DNA of 7,984 nucleotides from CAYOFK01 sp964403185 (GCA_964403185.1 CAYOFK010000136.1:1-7984), one strand, 5' to 3'; positions 1-6,561 are shown, numbered from the stretch's first letter. A program made the numbers and translations. Notes: a model not told the origin generated them from the sequence alone.

Positions 1-4
1 ATGG

Positions 5-24
5 ATTCCTGCTTTCGCAGGAAT
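5..24. repeat. Perfect 8-bp hairpin, likely dispersed intergenic repeat
   Basis: The two arms ATTCCTGC (5-12) and GCAGGAAT (17-24) pair perfectly around a TTTC loop. There is no T-run on either side, so it does not look like an intrinsic terminator. Hairpins of this TTCCTGC...GCAGGAA form are familiar as dispersed intergenic repeats in bacterial genomes. That it is repeated in this genome is inference, since only one copy is in the window. Confidence 0.45.
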
Positions 25-242
25 GATATGGAATCTGACTTTTGAGACAGCCCCGTTGTAAAACTGCCAGGTGGCTGGGCAGGGAAATAGAGCCATCACA
101 TGAGATGCCCGGCAGGAGCGAAACATATATAGCCCGGAATGCAACCCTCTTTTTAGCCACGAATGCACGGATTAAGAACGAATGCACCAATAAGTCAACC
201 TTTTTTAAGGCATTGAGTCTCTAAAACTCAACACTCAACACT
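25..242. other. Gene-free, repeat-rich intergenic stretch
   Basis: I see no convincing gene here. The only open frame (42-224, plus strand, 60 codons) has low-complexity composition and resembles no protein I know. The stretch holds a 10-base direct repeat ACGAATGCAC (159-168 and 178-187, 19 bases apart) and a 7-base unit ACTCAAC repeated about 2.4 times (226-242). It also holds a small stem TTGAGT/ACTCAA (213-218 with 226-231). TTTTGAGACAGCCCC at 40-54 resembles the ends of some insertion sequences (GGGGCTGTCTCAAAA on the other strand). It may be debris of a mobile element whose body lies left of the window, but this is a weak inference. Confidence 0.4.
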
Positions 243-273
243 AAAAAAGGCATCCCGGTGGGAATGCCTTTTT
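243..273 (-). terminator. Intrinsic terminator of the exb operon
   Basis: Read on the minus strand, AAAAAGGCAT-T-CCC and GGGATGCCTTTTTT form a long stem (10 + 3 bp with one bulged base) with a three-base ACC loop, ending in a run of T. It begins 21 bases after the stop of the last exbD gene, exactly where a terminator for the minus-strand operon is expected. The plus-strand reading also ends in T5, so it could work in both directions, but no plus-strand gene leads into it. Confidence 0.85.
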
Positions 274-293
274 CAGTTGAACAGGTGAAAAAA

Positions 294-770
294 CTATCTT
301 ATTAAAACATCAGTTTTTATGGATGAATAGTTGATCTTTAAAGCACTGGCCCGGCGCAATGCCAGTTTCACATCGGTAACGATCTTCATTTTGGTGTCCT
401 CATGAACTTTCAGGGATACCAGCATTTTGGCCTGATCTTGTTCATCCATAGCGTCGCGTTGCTGGGCAATGAAATCGGCAATATCATTCACTGCCTGAAA
501 CTGGTCATTAAGCTGGATACGGGGTTCTGTACCATAAAGCTTTTGAAAAGGAGCTGATGGTTTACCGATGTATATAAAGGAAACCAGGTTTTTCTTTTCA
601 AGTTTTGTTGCTTCAGTGGCATCGGGCAATCTGACATCCACCATGAGATCAACTTCCTTCATGACAGTAGTGGTCATAAAGAAAAACAAGAGCATAAATA
701 CAATATCGGGAAGGGATGCAGTATTGATGGCTCCAACATTCTTTTTTCCTTTTTTAAGAAATTTTGCCAT
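294..770 (-). CDS. exbD: ExbD-like biopolymer transport protein (second of two)
   Basis: This 158-residue protein is an ExbD/TolR-family inner-membrane subunit that should couple proton flow through an ExbB-type channel to work on the cell envelope. It has a basic N-terminus (KFLKKGKK), then one membrane helix at about residues 20-37 (PDIVFMLLFFFMTTT) containing Asp22. Asp22 matches the membrane aspartate that is essential in E. coli ExbD (Asp25). The rest, about 120 residues, would be the periplasmic domain. It is polar and poorly conserved, as is usual for the family, and somewhat longer than in E. coli ExbD (141 residues in total). It is the last gene of the exb operon, two bases after the stop of the upstream exbD, so the two are almost certainly translated from one mRNA. 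It differs clearly from that neighbour, so this is not a recent duplication. The start is ATG. The family call is firm; the cargo or partner is unknown. Confidence 0.9.
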   Translation of the reverse strand: MAKFLKKGKKNVGAINTASLPDIVFMLLFFFMTTTVMKEVDLMVDVRLPDATEATKLEKKNLVSFIYIGKPSAPFQKLYGTEPRIQLNDQFQAVNDIADFIAQQRDAMDEQDQAKMLVSLKVHEDTKMKIVTDVKLALRRASALKINYSSIKTDVLIR

Positions 771-772
771 AA

Positions 773-1354
773 CTATTGCCCTCCCCCTACCTTTTTAGGT
801 TCCGCTTCAGACAGAACTGAAGAGTAGTATTTTTTAACGGCACTTTGCTGATCTTCATCCAGTTCGGTATATTTTTTACCAAACTGTTGTCTTGAGATTT
901 CATCTCTGAGTTCATTTTTTGCCGCCAGCAATTCATTCTGTACCTGGATATATGTTCCATAGGAAGTTCCCCAGTCGTTCCGTAAGGATATGATAGGATT
1001 TTTTGGGACATATACCCTGCCAAAGAAGGGCAGGTCTTTAAATTCCTTCACGGGCAGGTTGTCCAGGTCGTTTGGATTGGCAATAAATTCCTTGGCTTTT
1101 TCACGCAGATTGCTAATATCCATGAACTCATTTTCAACAAGCAGGTTGTTATCCTTATTGATGAGAACGGTGAATATATTTCTTTCCTTGATCTTATCCT
1201 GGTCTTCCGGTTGCTCATCAGGAATGGGAGGCAAGCCCCTCATCAGTCCCGTATCCACATCCATGGTGGTTGTAACAAGGAAAAAGATCAGCAAAAGGAA
1301 AGCAATATCCGCCATTGAGCCGGCATTAATTGTTTGTAATTCCCTTTTTGCCAT
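773..1354 (-). CDS. exbD: ExbD-like biopolymer transport protein (first of two)
   Basis: This 193-residue ExbD/TolR-family protein has a short cytoplasmic N-terminus and a single membrane helix at about residues 14-31 (SMADIAFLLLIFFLVTTT). Asp16 in the helix corresponds to the proton-carrying aspartate of ExbD. The periplasmic part is longer than in the E. coli protein. Its C-terminal half (about 120-186: ISLRNDWGTSYGTYIQVQNE..., ending SEAEPKK) is a pattern I recognise from Bacteroidota ExbD proteins and is charged and probably helical. The tail ends in GGGQ. It lies 57 bases after the four-helix membrane protein gene and two bases before the second exbD. Two non-identical ExbD proteins with one ExbB are common in this phylum and suggest a mixed ExbD dimer, but that is inference. 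The start is ATG, and the family assignment is firm. Confidence 0.92.
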   Translation of the reverse strand: MAKRELQTINAGSMADIAFLLLIFFLVTTTMDVDTGLMRGLPPIPDEQPEDQDKIKERNIFTVLINKDNNLLVENEFMDISNLREKAKEFIANPNDLDNLPVKEFKDLPFFGRVYVPKNPIISLRNDWGTSYGTYIQVQNELLAAKNELRDEISRQQFGKKYTELDEDQQSAVKKYYSSVLSEAEPKKVGGGQ

Positions 1355-1411
1355 TGGTTTAAAGTTATAAGTTTAATATTCCAAAGGCCGGTTATTCCGT
1401 CCTGAAATGTT

Positions 1412-1870
1412 TCATTTAAAGAACTTTGCTATTTCCGAATACACTATCGATAAAATGGCCAGTCCTGCAAGTATGTAGGTTGCATACAATGCAGTTCCTG
1501 CCCATTTAAGTGTTATTGGTTCGTTTCCGGTGCCGTCATATCCGGGCATGGAAAGAATCTGATCGGAAGACAGAGCGTAGGCGATAACAATAAGAACCGC
1601 AGCGCCAACTATTCCTATGATGGTTTGTTTAATGGACTTGGGATTCAAGATCATATTCACCACGGAGAATATCAGAGTTGCTGCAGCAGCTCCCACAGCC
1701 ATTATATAGGCCCACCTGAGGAAGGTCTCAGTAATGACCGGTTCTTCCATAGTGGTATCCTCAGTTCCGGGGACCACTTTACCAAGATAAAAAAGTATGG
1801 CCAGAAGCAAGGAAATGCCCATGATGACCCACAGGAAGATGTTGATTATTTTAGCTAACTTACCTGACAT
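1412..1870 (-). CDS. Four-helix membrane protein of unknown function in exb operon
   Basis: I do not recognise a named family for this 152-residue protein. Four hydrophobic helices are visible at about residues 9-30, 50-75, 82-101 and 124-147. Basic residues (KLAK at the N-terminus, NPKSIKQ between helices 2 and 3, and K149 and K152 at the C-terminus) suggest both ends are cytoplasmic. The two outer loops (31-49, TEDTTMEE; 102-123, SSDQ...GTGNE) are acidic and polar. It lies 11 bases after exbB and 57 bases before the first exbD, so it is surely co-transcribed with them. My recollection is that similar unnamed proteins sit at this place in other Bacteroidota exb clusters. An accessory or assembly subunit of the ExbB-ExbD motor is the simplest guess, based only on position and topology. 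No catalytic motif is visible. The start is ATG. Confidence 0.85.
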   Translation of the reverse strand: MSGKLAKIINIFLWVIMGISLLLAILFYLGKVVPGTEDTTMEEPVITETFLRWAYIMAVGAAAATLIFSVVNMILNPKSIKQTIIGIVGAAVLIVIAYALSSDQILSMPGYDGTGNEPITLKWAGTALYATYILAGLAILSIVYSEIAKFFK

Positions 1871-1881
1871 GTCTGAGGTAT

Positions 1882-2691
1882 TTATTTTTTAATACTGAAT
1901 TTAACCAGAAGATCCACCAGTGAAATGGAGGCATCTTCCATGGAGTTCACAAGTCCGTCAATTTTTGACAGGATGTAGTTGTAGAACACCTGAAGAATGA
2001 CTGCAACAATCAGTCCGGAAACAGTGGTGATCAGAGCGATCTGGATACCACCGGCAACCAGTTGTGCAGAAACGGTACCTGCAATACGGATCTTATCAAA
2101 AGCATCGATCATACCAATAACGGTTCCCATGAATCCTAACATAGGAGCGATTGCAATGAACAGGGCGATCCATGAAAGGTTTTTTTCCAGAAGGCCCATC
2201 TGCACACTGCCGTAAGCAATGATAGACTTTTCGGCAGCCTCAACACCCTGGTCGTAACGGTCGAGACCCTGGTAGAAAATACTGGCAACCGGACCTCTGG
2301 TACTACGGCATACCTCTTTGGCGCCTTCTATTCCCCCTTCGTCAAGGGCATCTTCAACTTTTTTGAGCAGTTTCTCTGTGTTTGAAGTGGCCAGATTCAA
2401 ATAAATGATCCTTTCAATTGCCAGGGCCAGGCCAAAAATAAGGGTCAGCAATACAGCCCCCATAAATTGTGCTCCCCCCTCAATGAATTTGGCTTTAATT
2501 TTTTTGTGAAGTTCGCCCCCTTCAACAGGTGCTGCCGCCGGAATTTCTTCAGTTACTTCATCAACTGCCGGGGTTTGCGTTGCCTCTTCAACAGCCGTTG
2601 TGTCGGTTGGTTCATCCTGTGCAAAAGCATGCTGGAATGTTCCTAAGCCAAGCAGTGTAAAAATCGCTACAAAAGTTAGTAATTTTTTCAT
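1882..2691 (-). CDS. exbB: MotA/TolQ/ExbB-family proton channel protein with signal peptide
   Basis: This 269-residue inner-membrane stator protein would form the pentameric channel around ExbD. A likely signal peptide (1-24: MKK, hydrophobic core, AFA before QDEP) is followed by an acidic, Pro/Thr/Ala-rich linker (25-60) predicted to be periplasmic. Membrane helices follow at about 75-98, 172-196 and 210-238, with the usual cytoplasmic loop (about 99-170). The family signature is clear: APMLGFMGTVIGM (182-194) matches GLFGTVWGI of E. coli ExbB, and GGIQIALITTVSGL (214-227) matches GIAEALLATAIGL. The Glu of that second motif (E176 in ExbB, E139 in TolQ) is Ile218 here, codon 2038-2040, while the channel threonines are kept (T190, T223). 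The Pro later in helix 3 is also absent. It is the first gene of the operon, starts at ATG, and is longer than E. coli ExbB (244) because of the N-terminal extension. Confidence 0.92.
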   Translation of the reverse strand: MKKLLTFVAIFTLLGLGTFQHAFAQDEPTDTTAVEEATQTPAVDEVTEEIPAAAPVEGGELHKKIKAKFIEGGAQFMGAVLLTLIFGLALAIERIIYLNLATSNTEKLLKKVEDALDEGGIEGAKEVCRSTRGPVASIFYQGLDRYDQGVEAAEKSIIAYGSVQMGLLEKNLSWIALFIAIAPMLGFMGTVIGMIDAFDKIRIAGTVSAQLVAGGIQIALITTVSGLIVAVILQVFYNYILSKIDGLVNSMEDASISLVDLLVKFSIKK

Positions 2692-2736
2692 GGTTAGTGA
2701 TCTGTTTAGTTTAGTTATTTACGAAAGTTAAAAATT

Positions 2737-2744
2737 CAAATTTA
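2737..2744 (-). promoter_or_regulatory. Candidate -7 box of the exb operon
   Basis: On the minus strand this reads TAAATTTG, a full match to the Bacteroidota -7 consensus TAnnTTTG, and it lies about 45 bases ahead of the exbB start codon. The expected TTTG at -33 is not present at the usual 19-base spacing (CTAT instead), so this is only half a promoter by sequence. The surroundings are very AT-rich, which raises the odds of a chance match. Confidence 0.4.
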
Positions 2745-2817
2745 ATTATAAGTAAGAAATGCCATAGAATAATTCATCTTTATTTCAAAGAAACGCTATC
2801 CCTTATTCTCATCTCTG

Positions 2818-2907
2818 CGGAGAGGAAGGGATTCGAACCCCCGGTACTGTTTCACACAGCACACACGCTTTCCAGGCGTGCACCTTCAACCACTCGGTCA
2901 CCTCTCC
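2818..2907 (-). tRNA. tRNA-Ser (anticodon GGA)
   Basis: The minus strand folds into a full class II tRNA of 90 bases. The acceptor stem is GGAGAGG (2901-2907) with CCTCTCC (2819-2825), and the discriminator base is G (2818), as in serine tRNAs. The D arm contains GACCGAGTGGTTGAAGGT. The anticodon stem is CACGC/GCGTG around the loop CTGGAAA, giving anticodon GGA at 2871-2873, which reads UCC and UCU. The long variable arm has a CTGT/ACAG stem, typical of tRNA-Ser. The T arm is GGGGG-TTCGAAT-CCCTT. CCA is not encoded. No intron or insertion is seen, and no integrated element adjoins its 3' end within the 126 bases before exbB. Confidence 0.97.
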
Positions 2908-3047
2908 AATTTAATAAACAGGTCAAAGAATTCAGAATTCAGCGGAACAAAATACAAAAAAATAAATATATACACTACATTAATTTCCCACTAATTTAAA
3001 GTATTTGATTTCAAATATTTTCATTCAGGGAAGATTTCATAGTTACC

Positions 3048-3821
3048 TTATTGTTTCAGTCTGAAAATGTTATGGGCATTTTTCGTGGTTGATTTCGCAA
3101 TATCCATCAGGTTACATCCTGTTAATTCAGCTATTTTAGTAGCTATACTAACCAGGTATCTGCTTTCATTCCTTTGTCCCCGGCAGGGTGCCGGCGCAAG
3201 ATAAGGGGCATCGGTTTCCAAAACGACATGGTGCATTTCCAATTTCCGGACGACCTCACCAAGATGTGTATTTTTAAATGTGGCAATGCCATTAACACCA
3301 ATATAAAATCCCAGTTCGAGAACCTGAAAAGCTTGTTCAATACTTCCGGTAAAACTGTGAAATACCCCTGATAAAGGGGCCCCTGAGAAAGTTTTCAGGA
3401 CCTTTATAATTTCAGAAAAAGAATCCCTGGAATGTATCACCAGCGGGAGATCCAGTTCCAGCGACCAGGAAACCTGTTCTCTGAAAGCCTCAATCTGTTC
3501 ATTTTTAAATGTTTGGTCCCGGTACAGATCAATTCCGACTTCTCCGACTGCAATAAAGGAGTCTTTATCAAACCAGGATCTGGTTTCCTGAAGCACCGCC
3601 TGATAGTCACCATTCACAGAACCAGGGTGCAGTCCCATCATTGGAAAGCATACTCCCGGAAACTGTTTACACAGGTTCATCATAGGGGATATGGTAGTGG
3701 CATCTATATTGGGAAGCAACATTTTAGCGATCCCATCCGTAACGGCATTTTCAACCACTGCCAGGCGGTCTTTGTCAAAGGCTTCAAGATACAGGTGTGT
3801 ATGTGTGTCTATCAGTTTCAT
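3048..3821 (-). CDS. TatD-family metal-dependent hydrolase (putative DNase)
   Basis: This 257-residue cytoplasmic TIM-barrel hydrolase of the TatD family has the family's usual length. Family members bind two divalent metals and several have been shown to be 3'-5' DNases or RNases linked to DNA repair. All expected metal ligands are visible: H7 and H9 in the N-terminal DTHTHL motif, E94 in VGEVGIDL, H130 in LVIHSRD, H155 in FHSFTGS, and D204 in LETDAPYLAP. The conserved H65 (GLHPG) is also present. The protein therefore looks intact and active. Which paralogue it is (TatD, YcfH or YjjV type) cannot be settled from sequence alone, so no symbol is given; the name TatD does not imply a role in Tat protein export. 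It lies downstream of gdhA beyond a strong terminator, so it probably has its own promoter, although I see no clear TAnnTTTG box in the short gap. The start is ATG. Confidence 0.95.
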   Translation of the reverse strand: MKLIDTHTHLYLEAFDKDRLAVVENAVTDGIAKMLLPNIDATTISPMMNLCKQFPGVCFPMMGLHPGSVNGDYQAVLQETRSWFDKDSFIAVGEVGIDLYRDQTFKNEQIEAFREQVSWSLELDLPLVIHSRDSFSEIIKVLKTFSGAPLSGVFHSFTGSIEQAFQVLELGFYIGVNGIATFKNTHLGEVVRKLEMHHVVLETDAPYLAPAPCRGQRNESRYLVSIATKIAELTGCNLMDIAKSTTKNAHNIFRLKQ

Positions 3822-3845
3822 TTACAGGGGGAATGGTTTGTAAAA

Positions 3846-3874
3846 ATAAAAAAAAGGGGCGAACAAAGCCCCTT
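3846..3874 (-). terminator. Intrinsic terminator of gdhA
   Basis: On the minus strand the stem AAGGGGC / GCCCCTT (7 bp, loop TTTGTTC) is followed directly by a run of T (complement of the A-run 3848-3855). It starts 25 bases after the gdhA stop codon and ends about 25 bases before the start of the TatD-family gene. It should separate the two transcription units. Confidence 0.88.
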
Positions 3875-3898
3875 CTTAAAAGATTGATCTGCTTTTCA

Positions 3899-5239
3899 TT
3901 AAACAACACCCTGGGCCAGCATAGCATCAGCTATTTTAACAAACCCGCCAATATTGGCGCCTTTTGGATAGTTAATGAATCCGCCAGTTTCGGTTCCAAA
4001 CTTCAAGCATGTTGCATGGATATCTTTCATGATTTGAAGCAGTTTTGCATCAACTTCTTCTCTGGTCCAGCTTAAACGAAGAGAGTTTTGACTCATTTCA
4101 AGACCGGAAACAGCCACGCCGCCGGCATTGGCAGCTTTGCCAAGTCCATAGAGGATCTTATTTTCCAGGTACACTTCAATGGCTTCAGGGGTGGATGGCA
4201 TGTTGGCGCCCTCGGCAACAACAAAACACCCATTTTTTATAAGTTCTTTGGCCTGGTCAACATTGACTTCGTTTTCGGTTGCACAGGGAAGAGCTACATC
4301 ACACGTAATAAACCATGGTCGTTTGCCTTCGTGGTATTCGCATCCGAATTTTTCTGCATATTCTTTTATCCGGCCACGCTTCACATTTTTAATTTCCATT
4401 ACAAAAGCCAGTTTTTCTGCATCGATACCTTCCGGGTCATAGATTGTTCCATTTGAATCAGACAGTGAAACAACTTTGGCGCCAAGCTGGGTAGCCTTTT
4501 CAGTTGCAAATTGTGCAACGTTGCCCGATCCGGATACGGTGACTGTTTTGCCCTTCATACTGTCACCGCGCGTATTCAGCATTTCCTGGGCAAAATATAC
4601 GGTTCCGTAACCGGTAGCTTCTGGCCGGATCAGACTGCCGCCCCATTCAATTCCTTTTCCTGTGAGTACCCCGGTGAATTCATTCCTGATCCTTTTATAC
4701 TGTCCGTACAGGAACCCGATTTCACGTCCGCCAACACCGATATCCCCGGCGGGAACGTCTGTATTCGGACCAATGTGCCTACACAGTTCAGTCATGAAAC
4801 TCTGACAGAAACGCATCACTTCATTATCTGATTTTCCTTTGGGATCGAAGTCGGATCCGCCCTTACCACCCCCCATGGGCAATGTGGTAAGGCTGTTTTT
4901 ATACACTTGTTCAAATGCAAGAAATTTCAATACCCCCAGGTTGACGGTTGGATGAAAACGCAATCCGCCCTTGTAAGGACCAATGGCACTATTCATTTCA
5001 ATACGGTACCCTTTGTTGATTTGGACTTCCCCTTTATCATCCAGCCAGGGCACTCTGAAAAGGATGACCCGTTCGGGTTCGGTCATTCTTTCCAGGATTT
5101 TGGCTTGCTTGTATTTGGGATGCTCCTCAATGTAAGGGATCAAAGATTCGGCAACTTCCATAACTGCCTGATGAAAAGCAGGTTCGTTAGGATTTTTGGC
5201 TTTTACCTCAGCCATGAATTTTTCTACTTTTGGATCCAT
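3899..5239 (-). CDS. gdhA: NADP-type glutamate dehydrogenase
   Basis: This 446-residue enzyme has the size of the hexameric bacterial glutamate dehydrogenases (about 450). It interconverts 2-oxoglutarate + ammonium + NAD(P)H and glutamate, and acts in cytoplasmic ammonium assimilation. The N-terminal substrate domain (about 55-200) carries the glutamate-site motif IGPYKGGLRFHP (K90) and PMGGGKGGSDFDP with the catalytic lysine K126. It also has PAGDIGVGGREIG with D166, the acid-base aspartate of the family. The Rossmann domain (about 205-375) has the dinucleotide loop SGSGN (236-240). The following SDSNG (260-264) resembles the NADP-dependent enzymes more than the NAD-dependent clostridial type, so NADPH is the likely cofactor, with moderate confidence. 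The C-terminal GFINYPKGANIGGF closes the fold. The gene is a single transcription unit: a strong promoter lies upstream and a terminator directly downstream. The start is ATG, with no obvious Shine-Dalgarno. Confidence 0.97.
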   Translation of the reverse strand: MDPKVEKFMAEVKAKNPNEPAFHQAVMEVAESLIPYIEEHPKYKQAKILERMTEPERVILFRVPWLDDKGEVQINKGYRIEMNSAIGPYKGGLRFHPTVNLGVLKFLAFEQVYKNSLTTLPMGGGKGGSDFDPKGKSDNEVMRFCQSFMTELCRHIGPNTDVPAGDIGVGGREIGFLYGQYKRIRNEFTGVLTGKGIEWGGSLIRPEATGYGTVYFAQEMLNTRGDSMKGKTVTVSGSGNVAQFATEKATQLGAKVVSLSDSNGTIYDPEGIDAEKLAFVMEIKNVKRGRIKEYAEKFGCEYHEGKRPWFITCDVALPCATENEVNVDQAKELIKNGCFVVAEGANMPSTPEAIEVYLENKILYGLGKAANAGGVAVSGLEMSQNSLRLSWTREEVDAKLLQIMKDIHATCLKFGTETGGFINYPKGANIGGFVKIADAMLAQGVV

Positions 5240-5286
5240 TTTTTATGAAATTTTGTAGTTAATAATATAGGTTCTACCAAAGACAG

Positions 5287-5317
5287 CAAACATAGATATA
5301 TTTTTGAATTCTACAAA
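5287..5317 (-). promoter_or_regulatory. gdhA promoter, Bacteroidota type
   Basis: On the minus strand TTTG (5314-5317) is followed after exactly 19 bases by TATGTTTG (5287-5294), a full match to the TTTG-N19-TAnnTTTG consensus for the main sigma factor of Bacteroidota. Transcription should start near 5280, giving a leader of about 40 bases before the gdhA ATG. Confidence 0.72.
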
Positions 5318-5369
5318 TGATAAATGTCGCATGAGGGATTTCTGTAAGATCCTGTAAAATATTAGAAAA

Positions 5370-5440
5370 CAGGAATATATGGCACCATTGCACAGCAGGG
5401 AACGGCCTCTGGTTCAAATCTGTTTAATAACATATTCCTG
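5370..5440. repeat. Long-loop inverted repeat between dprA and gdhA
   Basis: CAGGAATATATG (5370-5381) and CATATTCCTG (5431-5440) can pair over 10 bp with a two-base bulge, enclosing 49 bases. On the minus strand it lies just after the dprA stop and the distal arm is followed by TTTTC, so it may help end dprA transcription. A loop this long is unusual for an intrinsic terminator. A small structured RNA or a chance repeat are the alternatives. Confidence 0.35.
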
Positions 5441-5447
5441 TGGCAGA

Positions 5448-6554
5448 TTATATGATAATCCTATAGATTTTGCCAGGCAAACTTTTTACCAGGCCTTTAA
5501 ATTCAAGGTTCAACAACAGGGCTGAGGTTTGACTTATTGAAAAGCTGAGTTTCTGAGACAGTTGATCGATGGTTAATTCCCCGTCTGTTTCAAGCAAGCC
5601 GGCTATTTTCTGTTCATCGCCATCCAGGACATCAAAAAGTTCTTTCTGTATCACTTTTGAATCATTTCTTTTCCATCCCATGATATATTCCAGGTCTTGA
5701 ATACTTTCAATGAGAGCTGCTTTATTGGTTGCAATCAGCCTGTTGCATCCTTTCGACCAGACATCTGTGATCCGTCCGGGAAAAGCAAAGACATCCCGGT
5801 TATAGGAATTTGCCAGATCAGCTGTGATGAGCGCTCCGCCCCGAACGCCGGATTCCACAACAATGGTGGCATCGGCCAGCCCGGCTATGATCCTGTTTCG
5901 TTTCACAAAATTGCCTTTTTCAGGAAGATCATTATGTAAAAACTCAGTGATCAGGGCGCCGTTCCTGGCGATCTCCCTGGCCAGGTCGCGGTGTGCTGCC
6001 GGATAGATGGTTTTAAACCCGTGTCCCAGCACGGCCACAGTTTGCAGGTTATTTTTCAGAGCAGATTTATGTGAAGCGCCATCAATGCCATGTGCCAGTC
6101 CGCTGACGATTATGACTTCCGGATGGTGGCGACCCAGATCTTCGATCAGGATCTCGCATATTTCGCGCCCGCGCTGGGTGGCTTTTCTTGTTCCAACCAG
6201 GCTGATGATCTGTTGGTTGTTCAGGTTGCAATCCCCTTTTTGAAACAGCAGGATGGGTGCATCCTCACATTGTTTCAACCGGTCGGGATATTCAGGATCA
6301 AAGAAGTAACTGGCGTGAATGTTGAATTTTTGAATAAATTCTGCTTCTTTTTCTGCTTGTTTGAGAATTTCGGCAGGTTTGATTTTGCGGAGCATAGATT
6401 TGTTGATCCCCGGGATTTTCAGGAGCACATTTTTGTTCTCTTTAAACACCGCTTCTGCATGGCCTGTGGCCACAACCAGTTTTTTGGCATTGATGGGGCC
6501 AATTCCGGGAAGGAGGGCGATGCCAATCTTATAGATAAGGTTGTCCGGGTTCAC
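5448..6554 (-). CDS. dprA: DNA-processing protein DprA
   Basis: DprA (Smf) binds incoming single-stranded DNA and loads RecA during natural transformation; it is also widespread in species not known to be competent. With the chosen start the protein has 368 residues. Two helix-hairpin-helix-like motifs (PGIG, 16-19; IPGINKS, 47-53) lead into the Rossmann-like core (about 85-290). The core carries VGTRKA (120-125), SGLAHGID (151-158), KRNRIIAGL (218-226), GGALITA (239-245) and FAFPGR (256-261), all hallmarks of the family. A C-terminal winged-helix domain (about 313-365) completes the usual architecture. I chose the GTG at 6552-6554, which begins seven bases after the upstream gene's stop. The frame also allows a TTG start at 6591-6593 (381 residues) that would overlap the upstream gene by 32 bases and add a tail I do not recognise. 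It is probably co-transcribed with the membrane protein gene before it. Confidence 0.95.
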   Translation of the reverse strand: MNPDNLIYKIGIALLPGIGPINAKKLVVATGHAEAVFKENKNVLLKIPGINKSMLRKIKPAEILKQAEKEAEFIQKFNIHASYFFDPEYPDRLKQCEDAPILLFQKGDCNLNNQQIISLVGTRKATQRGREICEILIEDLGRHHPEVIIVSGLAHGIDGASHKSALKNNLQTVAVLGHGFKTIYPAAHRDLAREIARNGALITEFLHNDLPEKGNFVKRNRIIAGLADATIVVESGVRGGALITADLANSYNRDVFAFPGRITDVWSKGCNRLIATNKAALIESIQDLEYIMGWKRNDSKVIQKELFDVLDGDEQKIAGLLETDGELTIDQLSQKLSFSISQTSALLLNLEFKGLVKSLPGKIYRIII

Positions 6555-6561
6555 CAGGCTT

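Noticed and set aside
42..224. 60-codon open frame on the plus strand
   Set aside because: It spans short repeats, resembles no protein I know and has no promoter-like sequence or credible start context; probably a chance frame.
990..1370. 126-codon plus-strand frame across the first exbD gene
   Set aside because: It is the antisense shadow of a clear ExbD gene and has no recognisable protein features. The same holds for the other plus-strand frames over tatD-family, gdhA and dprA genes.
2692..2817. Integration site (att) at the 3' end of tRNA-Ser
   Set aside because: No repeat of the tRNA 3' end, integrase or phage-like gene is present in the window, and the downstream genes are an ordinary exb operon.
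2927..2943. AGAATTC repeated upstream of tRNA-Ser, and a TTTG-like box there
   Set aside because: The two-copy 7-base repeat is trivial, and the nearby ATTCTTTG deviates from the -7 consensus and is wrongly spaced from any TTTG.
3002..3017. Hairpin TATTTGA-TT-TCAAATA downstream of the TatD-family gene
   Set aside because: It is wholly AT-rich with a two-base loop and lacks a following T-run, so it is too weak to call a terminator.
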